A stretch of 64,000 bases of DNA from an uncultured Collinsella sp. GTDB lineage: Bacteria > Actinomycetota > Coriobacteriia > Coriobacteriales > Coriobacteriaceae. Shown here piece by piece: positions 50,548 to 58,122 of this stretch (positions are counted from its first letter, which is position 1; the number at the start of each line of letters is the position of its first letter). Under the pieces are notes generated by a model. The model had not been told where the DNA came from. It did no database searches and saw only the letters and a list, made by a program, of their open reading frames with translations. The stretch spans positions 1 through 64,000 of the forward strand of contig CATWSG010000011.1 in the NCBI GenBank assembly GCA_958353395.1. The letters run 5' to 3'. A program made the position numbers and the translations under genes.

Positions 50548-51855
50548 ATGAGCAAGACAATAGTTAGGCCCACGCTTTCGCTGGGCAACCACATCTATCT
50601 GTATCGCCTGCTGCGCGATGCGATTGGATGCGGCAAGCAAACGTTTATGACGCAGGTCGAGGAGGCACTCGCCGCTGGCGACATGACCGCTTATGACCTG
50701 GGCTTCGAGTCCACGCGCGAGCTGCTCGAGGAGCTCGACGACTGCATTAAGCTGACCGTCTTTAAGGGCGGCCGCCTGTATGCCACCGTCATCGCCAACG
50801 AGGCTTGGGATGCCGCCCTTGCCAAGGGCGAGGACAAGCCCAAGGCAGCCAAGGGCGCTAAGCAGTCCTACAAAAAGAAAAAGCGCGGTGAGAAGGACCT
50901 CAAGGCCGTGCGTCCCAAGCACGTTAAACGTCCCAAGCCAGAAACCATGGTTGAAGCCGCGCCGGAACCCGAGCCCGAGACAGAGATCGAAGTCGCTATT
51001 GAGGTAACGGCAGAAGCCGAAACCGAAATCGCCGCCACGACCGATCCCAAAGTCATATCCGAGCAGGAAGCCACTGTGGAGCTCAATGAAGCGCCCAAGT
51101 CGACAACCAAAGAAGCTGCTGACCAACCCGAGACGCCTACGTTCCAAAACAGCGATGTCTTTGGCAACGAGGCCGAGGACGATCAGTCCGACGAGCCCGC
51201 AGATCAAGACGCTACCGAGTCGGCGCCGGAGCCCGAGACGCCGCAGCCCGCCATCTCGCTCACGGTCGTCTATGACCCCGAGAACGCCAACGCCGGCATC
51301 ACCACCATGGCATCCACGCCGGTCGAGACAAAGCCGAGCATCGAGAACGAGAACGCAACGCAGGTTGAGATTGAAACTGCAGCTGCAGACGCGCCCGTCA
51401 CCGTGAAGCCCGCAGATTCCACAATCAAGCCGGAAACGACGCCGGAGCCCGCACCCGTCATCGAATCCGTGCCCACCTCTGCTTGCGACCAAATTCCCGC
51501 ACCGGCACCGGCTCCGGCACCCGCAGCGGCCCCAACCCCCGCACCTGCAGCGCCCGCCATCCCCGAGGACTTCCCCGTCGATTTCGCAACCGAGGTCTTC
51601 TGCCCCGGCCCGCTTCTGCACCAGTTGTCGACCTATCTCCCCTACGGCGCCGACACGCTCGGCATCATCGGCGAGTACTACTGGATCGCCCGCGAGCTCG
51701 GTACCATCGAGGCCGCGCGAAACCGTGCAAGCTTCCCCCTGCACTATACGCAGGCCGGCGAGCGCCACGAAGTCACCGTGCGCATTCGCCGCAACACCAC
51801 CGGTGGCCTCGGATCCACCTGGGCCATCGATAAAGTCGAAGAACCCGAGCAGTAA
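50548..51855 (+). CDS. Protein with N-terminal LOTUS-like winged helix, long acidic linker and unknown C-terminal domain
   Basis: 435 residues from the ATG at 50548 (AGAGGAG). Residues about 10-75 (LGNHIYLYRLLRDAIGCGKQ, AYDLGFESTRELLEELDDCI, VFKGGRLYATVI) have the layout of a small winged helix like OST-HTH/LOTUS RNA-binding domains: helix, GF-x-S-x-x-ELL helix, then a beta-wing ending in YATV. A basic patch (KKKKRGEKDLKAVRPKHVKR) follows, then about 230 residues rich in Glu, Pro, Ala, Thr. The last 90 residues are folded (EVFCPGPLLHQLSTYLPYGA through GGLGSTWAIDKVE) and Tyr-rich. Function unknown; RNA binding is a guess from the fold pattern. Confidence 0.7.
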   Translation: MSKTIVRPTLSLGNHIYLYRLLRDAIGCGKQTFMTQVEEALAAGDMTAYDLGFESTRELLEELDDCIKLTVFKGGRLYATVIANEAWDAALAKGEDKPKAAKGAKQSYKKKKRGEKDLKAVRPKHVKRPKPETMVEAAPEPEPETEIEVAIEVTAEAETEIAATTDPKVISEQEATVELNEAPKSTTKEAADQPETPTFQNSDVFGNEAEDDQSDEPADQDATESAPEPETPQPAISLTVVYDPENANAGITTMASTPVETKPSIENENATQVEIETAAADAPVTVKPADSTIKPETTPEPAPVIESVPTSACDQIPAPAPAPAPAAAPTPAPAAPAIPEDFPVDFATEVFCPGPLLHQLSTYLPYGADTLGIIGEYYWIARELGTIEAARNRASFPLHYTQAGERHEVTVRIRRNTTGGLGSTWAIDKVEEPEQ

Positions 51856-51859
51856 CGAC

Positions 51860-51898
51860 AAACGGCTCAAATCCAAATCAGGATTTGAGCCGTTTTTA
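51860..51898 (+). terminator. Rho-independent terminator
   Basis: AAACGGCTCAAATCC (51860-51874), loop AAATCA, GGATTTGAGCCGTTT (51881-51895), then TTATT. Perfect 15-bp stem. Confidence 0.95.
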
Positions 51899-51926
51899 TT
51901 TGTTGATGTTGCGTAACCAACAGCGA

Positions 51927-52066
51927 GCGGGCCGCAAGTGCCCCAGGTTGCCGTGAAAGAGGAGCGACGCGTACTTCGGTACGCGAGCGACGGCTTGAAC
52001 GGCAAGATGGGGTGCTTGCGACCCGCGCAGCGTCGAGCAGTTACGCGGTTTGGAAAACCGCGTAAC
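51927..52066 (-). repeat. Structured 3' element, family B copy 3
   Basis: Read on the minus strand it begins four bases after the ettA stop with the hairpin GTTACGCGGTTT/AAACCGCGTAAC (52066-52040), then CTCGACGCTGC, both shared with copy 2. A palindrome follows: outer arms 52026-52015 and 51938-51927 (11 of 12 plus wobble), and a core 52014-51941 nearly collinear with copy 1. Its inner stem is GCGTAC-CGAA-GTACGC. Confidence 0.8.
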
Positions 52067-52069
52067 GAT

Positions 52070-53749
52070 CTAGTCGCGCGTCAGCTTACGGTGGATACGA
52101 TGCGGCTGGGCCGCGTCCTCGCCCAGGCGCTCGATGCGGTTGGCCTGATAGGCCTCGAAGTTGCCCTCGAACCAATACCAGTTGCCCGGGTTCTCGTCGG
52201 TGCCTTCCCACGCCAGAATGTGCGTGGCGACGCGGTCCAGGAACATACGGTCATGGCTAATGACCACCGAGCAGCCCGGGAACTCGAGCAGCGCCGCTTC
52301 GAGCGAGGACAGCGTCTCGACGTCGAGGTCGTTCGTAGGCTCGTCGAGGAGCAGCAGGTTGCCGCCCTGCTTGAGCGTGAGCGCCAGGTTCAGACGGTTG
52401 CGCTCGCCACCGGAAAGTACGCCAGCGCGCTTCTGCTGGTCCTGGCCCTTAAAGCCAAAGCTCGCCACATAAGCGCGGCTCGGAACCTCGGTCTCGCCGA
52501 CCATCATGTGGTCCAGGCCGTCCGAGACGACCTCCCATAGGTTCTTATCGGGGTCGATGCCGGAGCGGTTCTGGTCGACATAGGAGATCTTGACGGTCTC
52601 GCCCACCTCAAGCTCGCCCGAAGTCAGCGGCTCCAGACCCACAATCGTCTTGAACAGCGTGGTCTTACCGACACCGTTGGGGCCGATGACGCCCACGATG
52701 CCGTTGCGCGGCAGGGTGAACGAAAGGTCATCGATGAGCACGCGGCCATCGAACTCCTTGTGCAGATGATGGGCCTCGAGCACCTTGTTGCCCAAACGCG
52801 GGCCCACAGGGATGCGGATGTCGGTCCAGTCGAGCTTCTGGCTTGCGCGGGCCTCGGCCTCCATCTCCTCGTAGCGAGCCAGACGGGCCTTGTTCTTGGC
52901 CTGACGGGCCTTGGGCGAGCTGCGCACCCACTCGAGCTCGGCCTCCATGCGCTTGGCGAGCTTGGCGTCGCGGTTGCCCTGTGCCTCGATACGGGCGGCC
53001 TTGGTCTCCAGATACGTGGAGTAGTTGCCCTTGTAGGGATAAAGGTGACCGCGGTCGACCTCGCAGATCCACTCGGCAACGTTATCCAGGAAGTAGCGAT
53101 CGTGTGTGACGGCAAGCACCGCGCCCTGGTAGTTGTGCAGGAAGTGCTCGAGCCACAGGATCGACTCGGCGTCCAGGTGGTTCGTGGGCTCGTCGAGCAG
53201 CAGCAGGTCGGGAGCCTCGAGCAGCAGCTTGCACAGGGCCACGCGGCGGCGCTCGCCGCCGGAAAGCACGTTGACCGGCATGTCGGAATCGGGCAGCTGC
53301 AGGGCGTCCATGGCCTGGCCGAGCTTGGAATCGATATCCCAGCCGTCGGCGGCGTCGATCTCGTCCTGGAGCTTTCCCATCTCAGCCATGAGGGCGTCCA
53401 TGTCGCAGTCCGGGTCGCACATCTCCTCGCCGATCTTATTGAAGCGATCGACCTTGGCGATTATATCGCCAAACGCCATGCGCACGTTCTCGATAACGGT
53501 CTTGTCGTCGTCGAGCGGCGGCTCCTGCTGCAGGATGCCCACGGTGTAGCCGGGGGTGAGCCTGGCATCGCCGTTGGAGACCTCCTCGATGCCGGCCATA
53601 ATCTTGAGCAGGGTCGACTTGCCCATGCCGTTGGGGCCCACGACGCCGATCTTGGCACCGGGGTAGAAGCTCAGGGTCACGTCGTCAAGGATTACCTTGT
53701 CGCCATGGGCCTTACGAGCCTGATACATCTGGTAGATAAACTCCGCCAT
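52070..53749 (-). CDS. ettA: Energy-dependent translational throttle protein (ABC-F)
   Basis: 559 residues, two ABC domains and no TM segments. It starts MAEFIYQMYQARKAHGDKVI as EttA does. Domain 1: GPNGMGKSTLLK, LSGGERRRVALCKLL, LLLLDEPTNHLD. The arm and linker with KAARIEAQGNRDAKL and RSSPKARQAKNKARLARYEE are the EttA P-site tRNA interaction motif region. Domain 2: GPNGVGKTTLFKT, LSGGERNRLNLALTL, LLLLDEPTNDLD. The C-terminus YQANRIERLGEDAAQPHRIH is conserved. It binds the ribosomal E site and gates the first peptide bond according to energy charge. Confidence 0.96.
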   Translation of the reverse strand: MAEFIYQMYQARKAHGDKVILDDVTLSFYPGAKIGVVGPNGMGKSTLLKIMAGIEEVSNGDARLTPGYTVGILQQEPPLDDDKTVIENVRMAFGDIIAKVDRFNKIGEEMCDPDCDMDALMAEMGKLQDEIDAADGWDIDSKLGQAMDALQLPDSDMPVNVLSGGERRRVALCKLLLEAPDLLLLDEPTNHLDAESILWLEHFLHNYQGAVLAVTHDRYFLDNVAEWICEVDRGHLYPYKGNYSTYLETKAARIEAQGNRDAKLAKRMEAELEWVRSSPKARQAKNKARLARYEEMEAEARASQKLDWTDIRIPVGPRLGNKVLEAHHLHKEFDGRVLIDDLSFTLPRNGIVGVIGPNGVGKTTLFKTIVGLEPLTSGELEVGETVKISYVDQNRSGIDPDKNLWEVVSDGLDHMMVGETEVPSRAYVASFGFKGQDQQKRAGVLSGGERNRLNLALTLKQGGNLLLLDEPTNDLDVETLSSLEAALLEFPGCSVVISHDRMFLDRVATHILAWEGTDENPGNWYWFEGNFEAYQANRIERLGEDAAQPHRIHRKLTRD

Positions 53750-53840
53750 TTGCCTGTTTTATCCTTTCTACCTGCTGTTTCCCTATTCTTGTTTCGCCTA
53801 AGTGGAAACGAAATGGAAAAACCAGCTCTGAAACGTAACG

Positions 53841-53867
53841 AAAAAGGGGCATGGTTGCCCATACCCC
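53841..53867 (-). terminator. Terminator of the sdpI-like operon
   Basis: On the minus strand GGGGTATGG, loop GCAA, CCATGCCCC, then TTTTTCG. It lies 68 bases beyond the stop at 53935 and before ettA. Confidence 0.85.
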
Positions 53868-53934
53868 CTAATACTACCTGGGAAAAGTTCCCCCGGAACA
53901 TACTATGAACTGCGTACGCTAGTTTTCCGCAACC

Positions 53935-54639
53935 TTAGCGAGCGGCTCGCTGCGATTTGCGCCACAGCAGATACGAGTAGACGTAGACGGCTCCAACCGA
54001 ACCAAACGCCAGAACCGCAATCACCGCGGCGGCGACTTCACTCGAAAGCACGCTGCCTGCCACGCCCATCACAATCAGGCCAAAGCCCAGCACCATAAAG
54101 CAGGCACCGCCAAAGCGCTGCGTACGGCGCCAGTTCTCGGGATTGGCAAGCGCCCAAGGCGTCTTGATACCGAGCGTATAGTTCTGCTTCACACGCGGCA
54201 AGTAGTTGCCTACGCCGATGAACAGCAAACCGACAACACCGGAAATCAGCACGTTGACCGAACCGACCGCCGGCACCACGCCCCAGACCGTAAGCTCTCC
54301 CAGCCAGCTTATGGCGCACATGAACAATGTGAAGGCGATTACGAAGCCCTGATAGAACTTGCCCGAGGTTCGATATGCCTCACCTTTGGGATCGATGCGC
54401 GGCACCACGCAGAACATTGCGAGAAGCACCAGAGGCAGCACGCCGAGCGCGGAGGCCATCCAGCTGGGACCCCAACCGTCGACGGCGCCGTTCGCGCCCC
54501 AGTGCGTGGGAATCTGCCCAGGCAAGCTCGGCATCACCATGAGATGCGCTGCGACATTGGCGACGCACAGAGCGACCAGCGCAATCCACACGCGCGACGA
54601 TACCCCCGTGGGGTGAATGCCCTTGTTTTCGTTATTCAT
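53935..54639 (-). CDS. SdpI/YhfL-like immunity or DUF1648 membrane protein
   Basis: 234 residues from the ATG at 54639, overlapping the end of the ArsR gene by eight bases. Six TM helices. MPSLPGQIPTHWGANGAVDG is the DUF1648 motif (P-x-H-x-x-x-G), and LPRVKQNYTLGIKTPWALANPENWRRTQRFGG is the SdpI signature. In B. subtilis SdpI protects from the SDP toxin and sequesters the ArsR repressor SdpR. Here the pair is conserved but no SdpC-like toxin is visible nearby, so it may defend against foreign toxins. Confidence 0.87.
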   Translation of the reverse strand: MNNENKGIHPTGVSSRVWIALVALCVANVAAHLMVMPSLPGQIPTHWGANGAVDGWGPSWMASALGVLPLVLLAMFCVVPRIDPKGEAYRTSGKFYQGFVIAFTLFMCAISWLGELTVWGVVPAVGSVNVLISGVVGLLFIGVGNYLPRVKQNYTLGIKTPWALANPENWRRTQRFGGACFMVLGFGLIVMGVAGSVLSSEVAAAVIAVLAFGSVGAVYVYSYLLWRKSQRAAR

Positions 54640-54910
54640 CCTTATCACCTTCCGTGTTTGTAAAGCCCATAAACCAACCGATCAAGTCCTGCATGACGGT
54701 AGTGTTTAAGCTGTATACGATGTTTTGACCATGACGTTCGTCGGTTACCAACCCGGCGTTTTTGAGCGTCGCCAAGTGATGGCTCAGCGACGGCTTACTG
54801 ATATCGAAATGCTCGGCAAGCTCCCCCGCCGTGCAATTGCCCTCGCGCAGCAACTCCAAAATGCGCCGTCGCGTTGGATCGGCAAGCGCCTTAAAACCCT
54901 CTCCCGGCAT
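54632..54910 (-). CDS. ArsR-family repressor, SdpR-like
   Basis: 92 residues from the ATG at 54910 (AAAGGGGG upstream). Winged HTH: FKALADPTRRRILELLREGN, CTAGELAEHFDISKPSLSHHLATLKNAGLV, ERHGQNIVYSLNTT. No metal-binding CxC in the recognition helix (ISKPSLSHHL), so not a metal sensor. It is the first gene of the operon with the SdpI-like gene, the SdpRI arrangement. An imperfect inverted repeat (TAGAT...ATCTA, 54960-54981) overlaps its -35 box and suits autorepression. Confidence 0.92.
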   Translation of the reverse strand: MPGEGFKALADPTRRRILELLREGNCTAGELAEHFDISKPSLSHHLATLKNAGLVTDERHGQNIVYSLNTTVMQDLIGWFMGFTNTEGDKDE

Positions 54911-54944
54911 AAGACCCCCTTTCATCATCTCTCATGACGCGCAC

Positions 54945-54981
54945 ACTATACTCGATATTTAGATGTTTGTCTAACTATCTA
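54945..54981 (-). promoter_or_regulatory. Promoter and operator candidate of the ArsR-SdpI operon
   Basis: Minus strand -35 TTAGAC (54974-54969) and -10 TATAGT (54950-54945), spacer 18. An imperfect dyad TAGATGTTT...AACTATCTA (54960-54981) covers the -35. The divergent small-toxin promoter starts about 20 bases away. Confidence 0.65.
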
Positions 54982-54996
54982 ATACAGGAACATCTA

Positions 54997-55024
54997 TAGA
55001 ACATTCGTTCGTATTTAGCTACAA
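54997..55024 (+). promoter_or_regulatory. Promoter with LexA-type SOS box
   Basis: GAAC-ATTC-GTTC at 54999-55010 followed by G: the GAACNNNNGTTC core of the Gram-positive LexA site. A -10 TACAAT lies at 55019-55024 with a weak -35 TAGAAC (54997-55002, spacer 16) overlapping the box, so a bound repressor would block it. Transcription would start near 55030. Confidence 0.65.
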
Positions 55025-55031
55025 TGGAAGT

Positions 55032-55255
55032 TGAAGCAGATGGGCCAGCTCCCTCTACCCGAGAAGGAGATGGACTATGAGTATTGACGATGTCCTGACG
55101 TTGTTATTGCTTGTAATCGCGGCTGTGGAGCTCGGCATCCACATTGGAGGTCGAATGAAATAGCCGCCCCCGCGTAATGCGAAGACGGCCACTTCTCACG
55201 CTACAAACGTGTTTGGGAGTTGGCCAACCCGCGGCAACGGGTGCCATCTGCTTCA
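55032..55255 (+). ncRNA. Folded mRNA of the small toxin-like gene (5'-3' long-range pairing)
   Basis: Three segments of the 5' leader are complementary to the 3' UTR in antiparallel order. 55032-55043 pairs with 55244-55255 (12 pairs, TGAAGCAGATGG). 55043-55053 pairs with 55215-55225 (11 pairs, one wobble). 55061-55066 GAGAAG, which overlaps the Shine-Dalgarno, pairs with 55192-55197 CTTCTC. A small hairpin ACCCG/CGGGT (55227-55241) fills the gap. The coding part 55077-55163 is enclosed. Confidence 0.6.
55077..55163 (+). CDS. 28-residue hydrophobic peptide, SOS-linked type I toxin candidate (TisB-like)
   Basis: Reads MSIDDVLTLLLLVIAAVELG then IHIGGRMK, after the Shine-Dalgarno GAGAAGGAG. One TM helix (about 6-23) containing a single Glu, and a basic end. 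Length, topology, LexA-box promoter and folded leader match SOS-induced inner-membrane toxins such as TisB (29 residues) without evident sequence homology. It also resembles the short holin-like toxins of Gram-positives. No antisense RNA gene was identified. It sits alone between the divergent ArsR operon and tcdA. Confidence 0.65.
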   Translation: MSIDDVLTLLLLVIAAVELGIHIGGRMK

Positions 55256-55370
55256 TCTTATGCGAATCACTGCCTCATTTCAACAAGCCCCTAGGGCTCA
55301 AATGGAATCGCGATAATACCTATAATGACGATAGCTAAAACACGATTCGCTTCCCCATCGGAGGATGTCT

Positions 55371-56168
55371 ATGACCGAAACCACAGCCGCAACCCCCAAC
55401 GAGACACGCGACACCAAGCTCGAGATCATCATGGGCCGCGAGGCACTCGACAAACTCGCCGCCGCCACGGTGCTGGTGCTCGGCTGCGGAGGTGTGGGCT
55501 CCAATTGCTGCGAGGCACTTGTCCGCGGCGGCATTGGTCATTTCGTCATTCTGGATAAGGACATCATCGCGCCCAGCAATATCAATCGCCAGGCCATCGC
55601 CTTTCAAAGCACCATCGGCAAGCGCAAGGTCGATGTTATGGAAGCCATGATCCACGACATCAATCCAGCCGCTACCGTCATCAAGCGCACCGAATACCTG
55701 TTGAGCGACAATATCGACGAATTTTTCGCGCGCGTTTTGGAGCAGACGGACGGCAAGCTCGACTACGTCGTCGACGCCATCGACACCATCTCGGCCAAGC
55801 TCACCATTGCCAAATATGCTCAGGACCACGACATTCGTTTGGTTAGCTCCATGGGCGGGGCCAACAAGCTCCATCCCGAGTGCCTCCGCTTTGCCGACAT
55901 TTTCGATACGGTACGTGACCCCATGAGCCGCATCATGCGCAAAGAATGCAAGAAGCGCGGAATCAAGAGTCTACATGTACTGTTTAGCTGCGAGGAATCG
56001 GTTAAGACACAGCCCCGCGACCCTTCCAATATCCACGAGCGCACCGAGCTCGGAACCGCCAGCTTTATGCCGCCCATCATGGGCCAGATGATTGCCGGCG
56101 AGGTTATCCGCCAGATCAGTGGCCGCGGCACCGAGCGCGTGCGCGCCGATGGCCAGCGCTTGGACTAG
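55371..56168 (+). CDS. tcdA: tRNA threonylcarbamoyladenosine dehydratase (TcdA, ThiF/E1-like)
   Basis: 265 residues from the ATG at 55371; an ATG at 55365 abuts GGAGG too closely. VLVLGCGGVGSNCCEALVRG is the nucleotide-binding motif, ILDKDIIAPSNINRQAIAF the E1-like Asp/Asn/Arg set, and DYVVDAIDTISAKL and LVSSMGGANKLHPECLRFADI follow TcdA/CsdL. It cyclises t6A at position 37 of ANN-decoding tRNAs in an ATP-dependent reaction. A TATAAT at 55321-55326 is a likely -10. The TatD gene follows after 14 bases. Confidence 0.9.
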   Translation: MTETTAATPNETRDTKLEIIMGREALDKLAAATVLVLGCGGVGSNCCEALVRGGIGHFVILDKDIIAPSNINRQAIAFQSTIGKRKVDVMEAMIHDINPAATVIKRTEYLLSDNIDEFFARVLEQTDGKLDYVVDAIDTISAKLTIAKYAQDHDIRLVSSMGGANKLHPECLRFADIFDTVRDPMSRIMRKECKKRGIKSLHVLFSCEESVKTQPRDPSNIHERTELGTASFMPPIMGQMIAGEVIRQISGRGTERVRADGQRLD

Positions 56169-56182
56169 CGGAGCGCGCCGAG

Positions 56183-56965
56183 ATGGAGCCCCGGTTATTT
56201 GATGCACACTGCCATCTTGATTTAATGGCTCACCCGGACGCCGTTGCCGATGAGGCAACGGCGCTGGGCTTGGGTCTATTTGATTGCGGCGTCGATCCAC
56301 GCGACTTTTCGGCCGCAAACGAGCGCGCTCGTCGCCACCCGGGCATCATCGCCGGCGTTGGGCTTCACCCCTGGTGGCTCGCCGATGGCCACTGCGGTTT
56401 TGCCGAAGTCAATCTGCTTTGCGAAGTTGCTGCCCAAGAACGCTACATCGGCGAAGTCGGACTCGACTTTTCCGCGCGCTTTGCTGGAAGTGAGCCGCTA
56501 CAAATACAGGCACTTAACCGGCTCTGCGATGCGCTCGTGCAGCATCCTCTTACCGGGCGCGTGATATCAATTCACGCCGTTCGTTCGGCAGGAGCCGTAC
56601 TGGACGTCCTCGAATCGCATGGACTACTCATCCCAAACCCCGACTCCCCCGCTATCATCTTCCACTGGTTTAGCGGCACTTCGGACGAACTCACCCGCGC
56701 GCGTAATGCGGGCTGCTATTTTTCCGTCAACGAACGCATGCTCGCGACCAAGCGCTGTCGCGAATACGCACGACAGATTCCACTCGACCGCCTACTGCTC
56801 GAGACCGATGCGCCGGCCGAGCCAAACACAGAAACAAGCACGCAGTCGCTCGTCAGGTCGCTCACAAGGACCTCAGAACGCATCACCTCGCTCAAAAACT
56901 GCGACGCAAAGCGCATCGAGTCGATAGTTTTAACAAATGCGCGCTCTGTTTTTGACCTTCGCTAA
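56183..56965 (+). CDS. TatD-family metal-dependent hydrolase
   Basis: 260 residues. The TIM-barrel metal ligands are at FDAHCHLDLM (HxH), GVGLHPWW, YIGEVGLDFS (Glu), VISIHAVRSAGAVLDVL (His), IIFHWFSGTSDEL (His) and LLLETDAP (Asp). In standard TatD the fourth motif is RPVxIHxR. The C-terminal region lacks the usual KPRPNxP motif (NTETSTQSL instead), so it is a divergent member. TatD proteins are 3'-5' exonucleases or phosphodiesterases. Co-transcribed with tcdA. Confidence 0.83.
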   Translation: MEPRLFDAHCHLDLMAHPDAVADEATALGLGLFDCGVDPRDFSAANERARRHPGIIAGVGLHPWWLADGHCGFAEVNLLCEVAAQERYIGEVGLDFSARFAGSEPLQIQALNRLCDALVQHPLTGRVISIHAVRSAGAVLDVLESHGLLIPNPDSPAIIFHWFSGTSDELTRARNAGCYFSVNERMLATKRCREYARQIPLDRLLLETDAPAEPNTETSTQSLVRSLTRTSERITSLKNCDAKRIESIVLTNARSVFDLR

Positions 56966-56970
56966 CCCCT

Positions 56971-57203
56971 GGTGTGCAAAAAATGCCAAATATGAGTACT
57001 GCTACCGGAATGGATACATTTCTTTTAACTTTCCAACCGCCAGAATAATCCTCGATTGTCCGCTAATTAAAGCTTTTACAGTCATTCATCCTGCGTTTTC
57101 ACAAATCTTAAACCCCTCCAGACGCTCAAATCACGTCTGAAGGGGTTGATTTTGCTGCGACTAAATTAGTCACAGTACTCATATTTGGCATTTTTTGCAC
57201 ACC
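56971..57203. repeat. 233-bp element with 31-bp perfect terminal inverted repeats
   Basis: Arms 56971-57001 and 57173-57203 are identical in inverted orientation over 31 bases (GTGCAAAAAATGCCAAATAT within). The 171-base interior is AT-rich and contains a strong hairpin AACCCCTCCAGACG/CGTCTGAAGGGGTT (57111-57124, 57134-57147) followed by GATTTT. No open frame of note and no clear target duplication. MITE-like or a giant bidirectional terminator between the convergent tatD-like and frlD genes. Confidence 0.75.
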
Positions 57204-57204
57204 G

Positions 57205-57238
57205 GGTCCCGAGGAGGCGCCTGCACCTCCCCGGGACC
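57205..57238 (-). terminator. Terminator-like hairpin at the end of the frl operon
   Basis: GGTCCCGAGGAGG (57205-57217) pairs with CCTCCCCGGGACC (57226-57238), one mismatch, seven bases beyond the frlD stop. No U-tract. Confidence 0.65.
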
Positions 57239-57244
57239 GCTCGG

Positions 57245-58108
57245 CTATTCGACGATTGGTGCTCCGTGGCCCCAAGAACCTTCCATGCCGCACACGGTCG
57301 AGGCAAACCCGGCAGCAAAGTCGAGCGCGCGCTCGATGGCCTCGGCGCCATCTTCACCACGCTTGGCGGAATCGAGATAGCACATCAAAAACGAGGTAAG
57401 GAACGAGTCGCCCGCCCCCATGGTGTCCTTCATGTCCGTTACCGGTTTAGCCAGCTGGCGGTAATAACGATCGCCGTCGTAAGCAATGCAGCCCTCGGCG
57501 CCCGCCGTAGCCGACACAAAACGCGGACCCAGGCCCTTCACCCATGCCAGACGCTCGCGAACCTCATCCTCACTCGCAGCATCCGCCGCACTAAAGAAAG
57601 CGAAATCGACGTAGGGCGCAATCTGCTCGTAGTACTCGTCGGTAGAGTCGTCCGAAAAGTCAAAAGAGACCGTGACGCCCGCAGCCTTCAACTTGGGCAG
57701 CTCGCGCTCGGTAAAGCAATAGTTGCCCGAATGAACCACATCGAACTGCTTCATGTACGAAAGGTCAAAGCGATCGAGGACATAGCGCGCATCGCCACGG
57801 ATACCGCCCTCGTTGGAGCCAAGGAAGACACGGTCACCGTCAACGACGGTCACGCGAGCCGCTCCGTTCTCGCCAATCATCTGCTCGCACTTGTCAAGCT
57901 CGATACCCTCATCCTCGAGGCTTGCAATGACATGCTCGGCAGCGGCATCATTGCCAAAAATGCCCATGTATGCGGAGCGTGCGGCACCGCATTTCTTGGC
58001 ATAAACGGCGAAGTTCACCGCGTTGCCGCCAGGATACATGGTGTGGATATGCTCGTAGCGGTCGACGACGTTGTCGCCAAATCCGAGCGCGTTAACGTTA
58101 AATGCCAT
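57245..58108 (-). CDS. frlD: Fructoselysine 6-kinase-like (PfkB family)
   Basis: 287 residues. NVNALGFGDNVVDRYEHIHT, then YPGGNAVNFAVYAKKCGA (sugar-binding GGN), and the catalytic MKDTMGAGDSFLTSFLM with the Asp base and anion hole. The short N-terminal layout and the DDSTDEYYEQIAPYVD segment resemble FrlD of E. coli. It would phosphorylate fructoselysine (an Amadori product) on the 6-position in the cytoplasm. The FrlB gene is 14 bases upstream. Last gene of the cluster. Confidence 0.87.
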   Translation of the reverse strand: MAFNVNALGFGDNVVDRYEHIHTMYPGGNAVNFAVYAKKCGAARSAYMGIFGNDAAAEHVIASLEDEGIELDKCEQMIGENGAARVTVVDGDRVFLGSNEGGIRGDARYVLDRFDLSYMKQFDVVHSGNYCFTERELPKLKAAGVTVSFDFSDDSTDEYYEQIAPYVDFAFFSAADAASEDEVRERLAWVKGLGPRFVSATAGAEGCIAYDGDRYYRQLAKPVTDMKDTMGAGDSFLTSFLMCYLDSAKRGEDGAEAIERALDFAAGFASTVCGMEGSWGHGAPIVE

Positions 58109-58122
58109 GGCCTTTGTCCCTT

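Noticed and set aside
50404..52005. 533-codon minus-strand frame across the LOTUS-like gene
   Set aside because: The Gly/Leu/Arg-rich translation mirrors the Glu/Pro/Ala-rich linker on the plus strand. No start signal; the plus-strand gene has a Shine-Dalgarno and a terminator.
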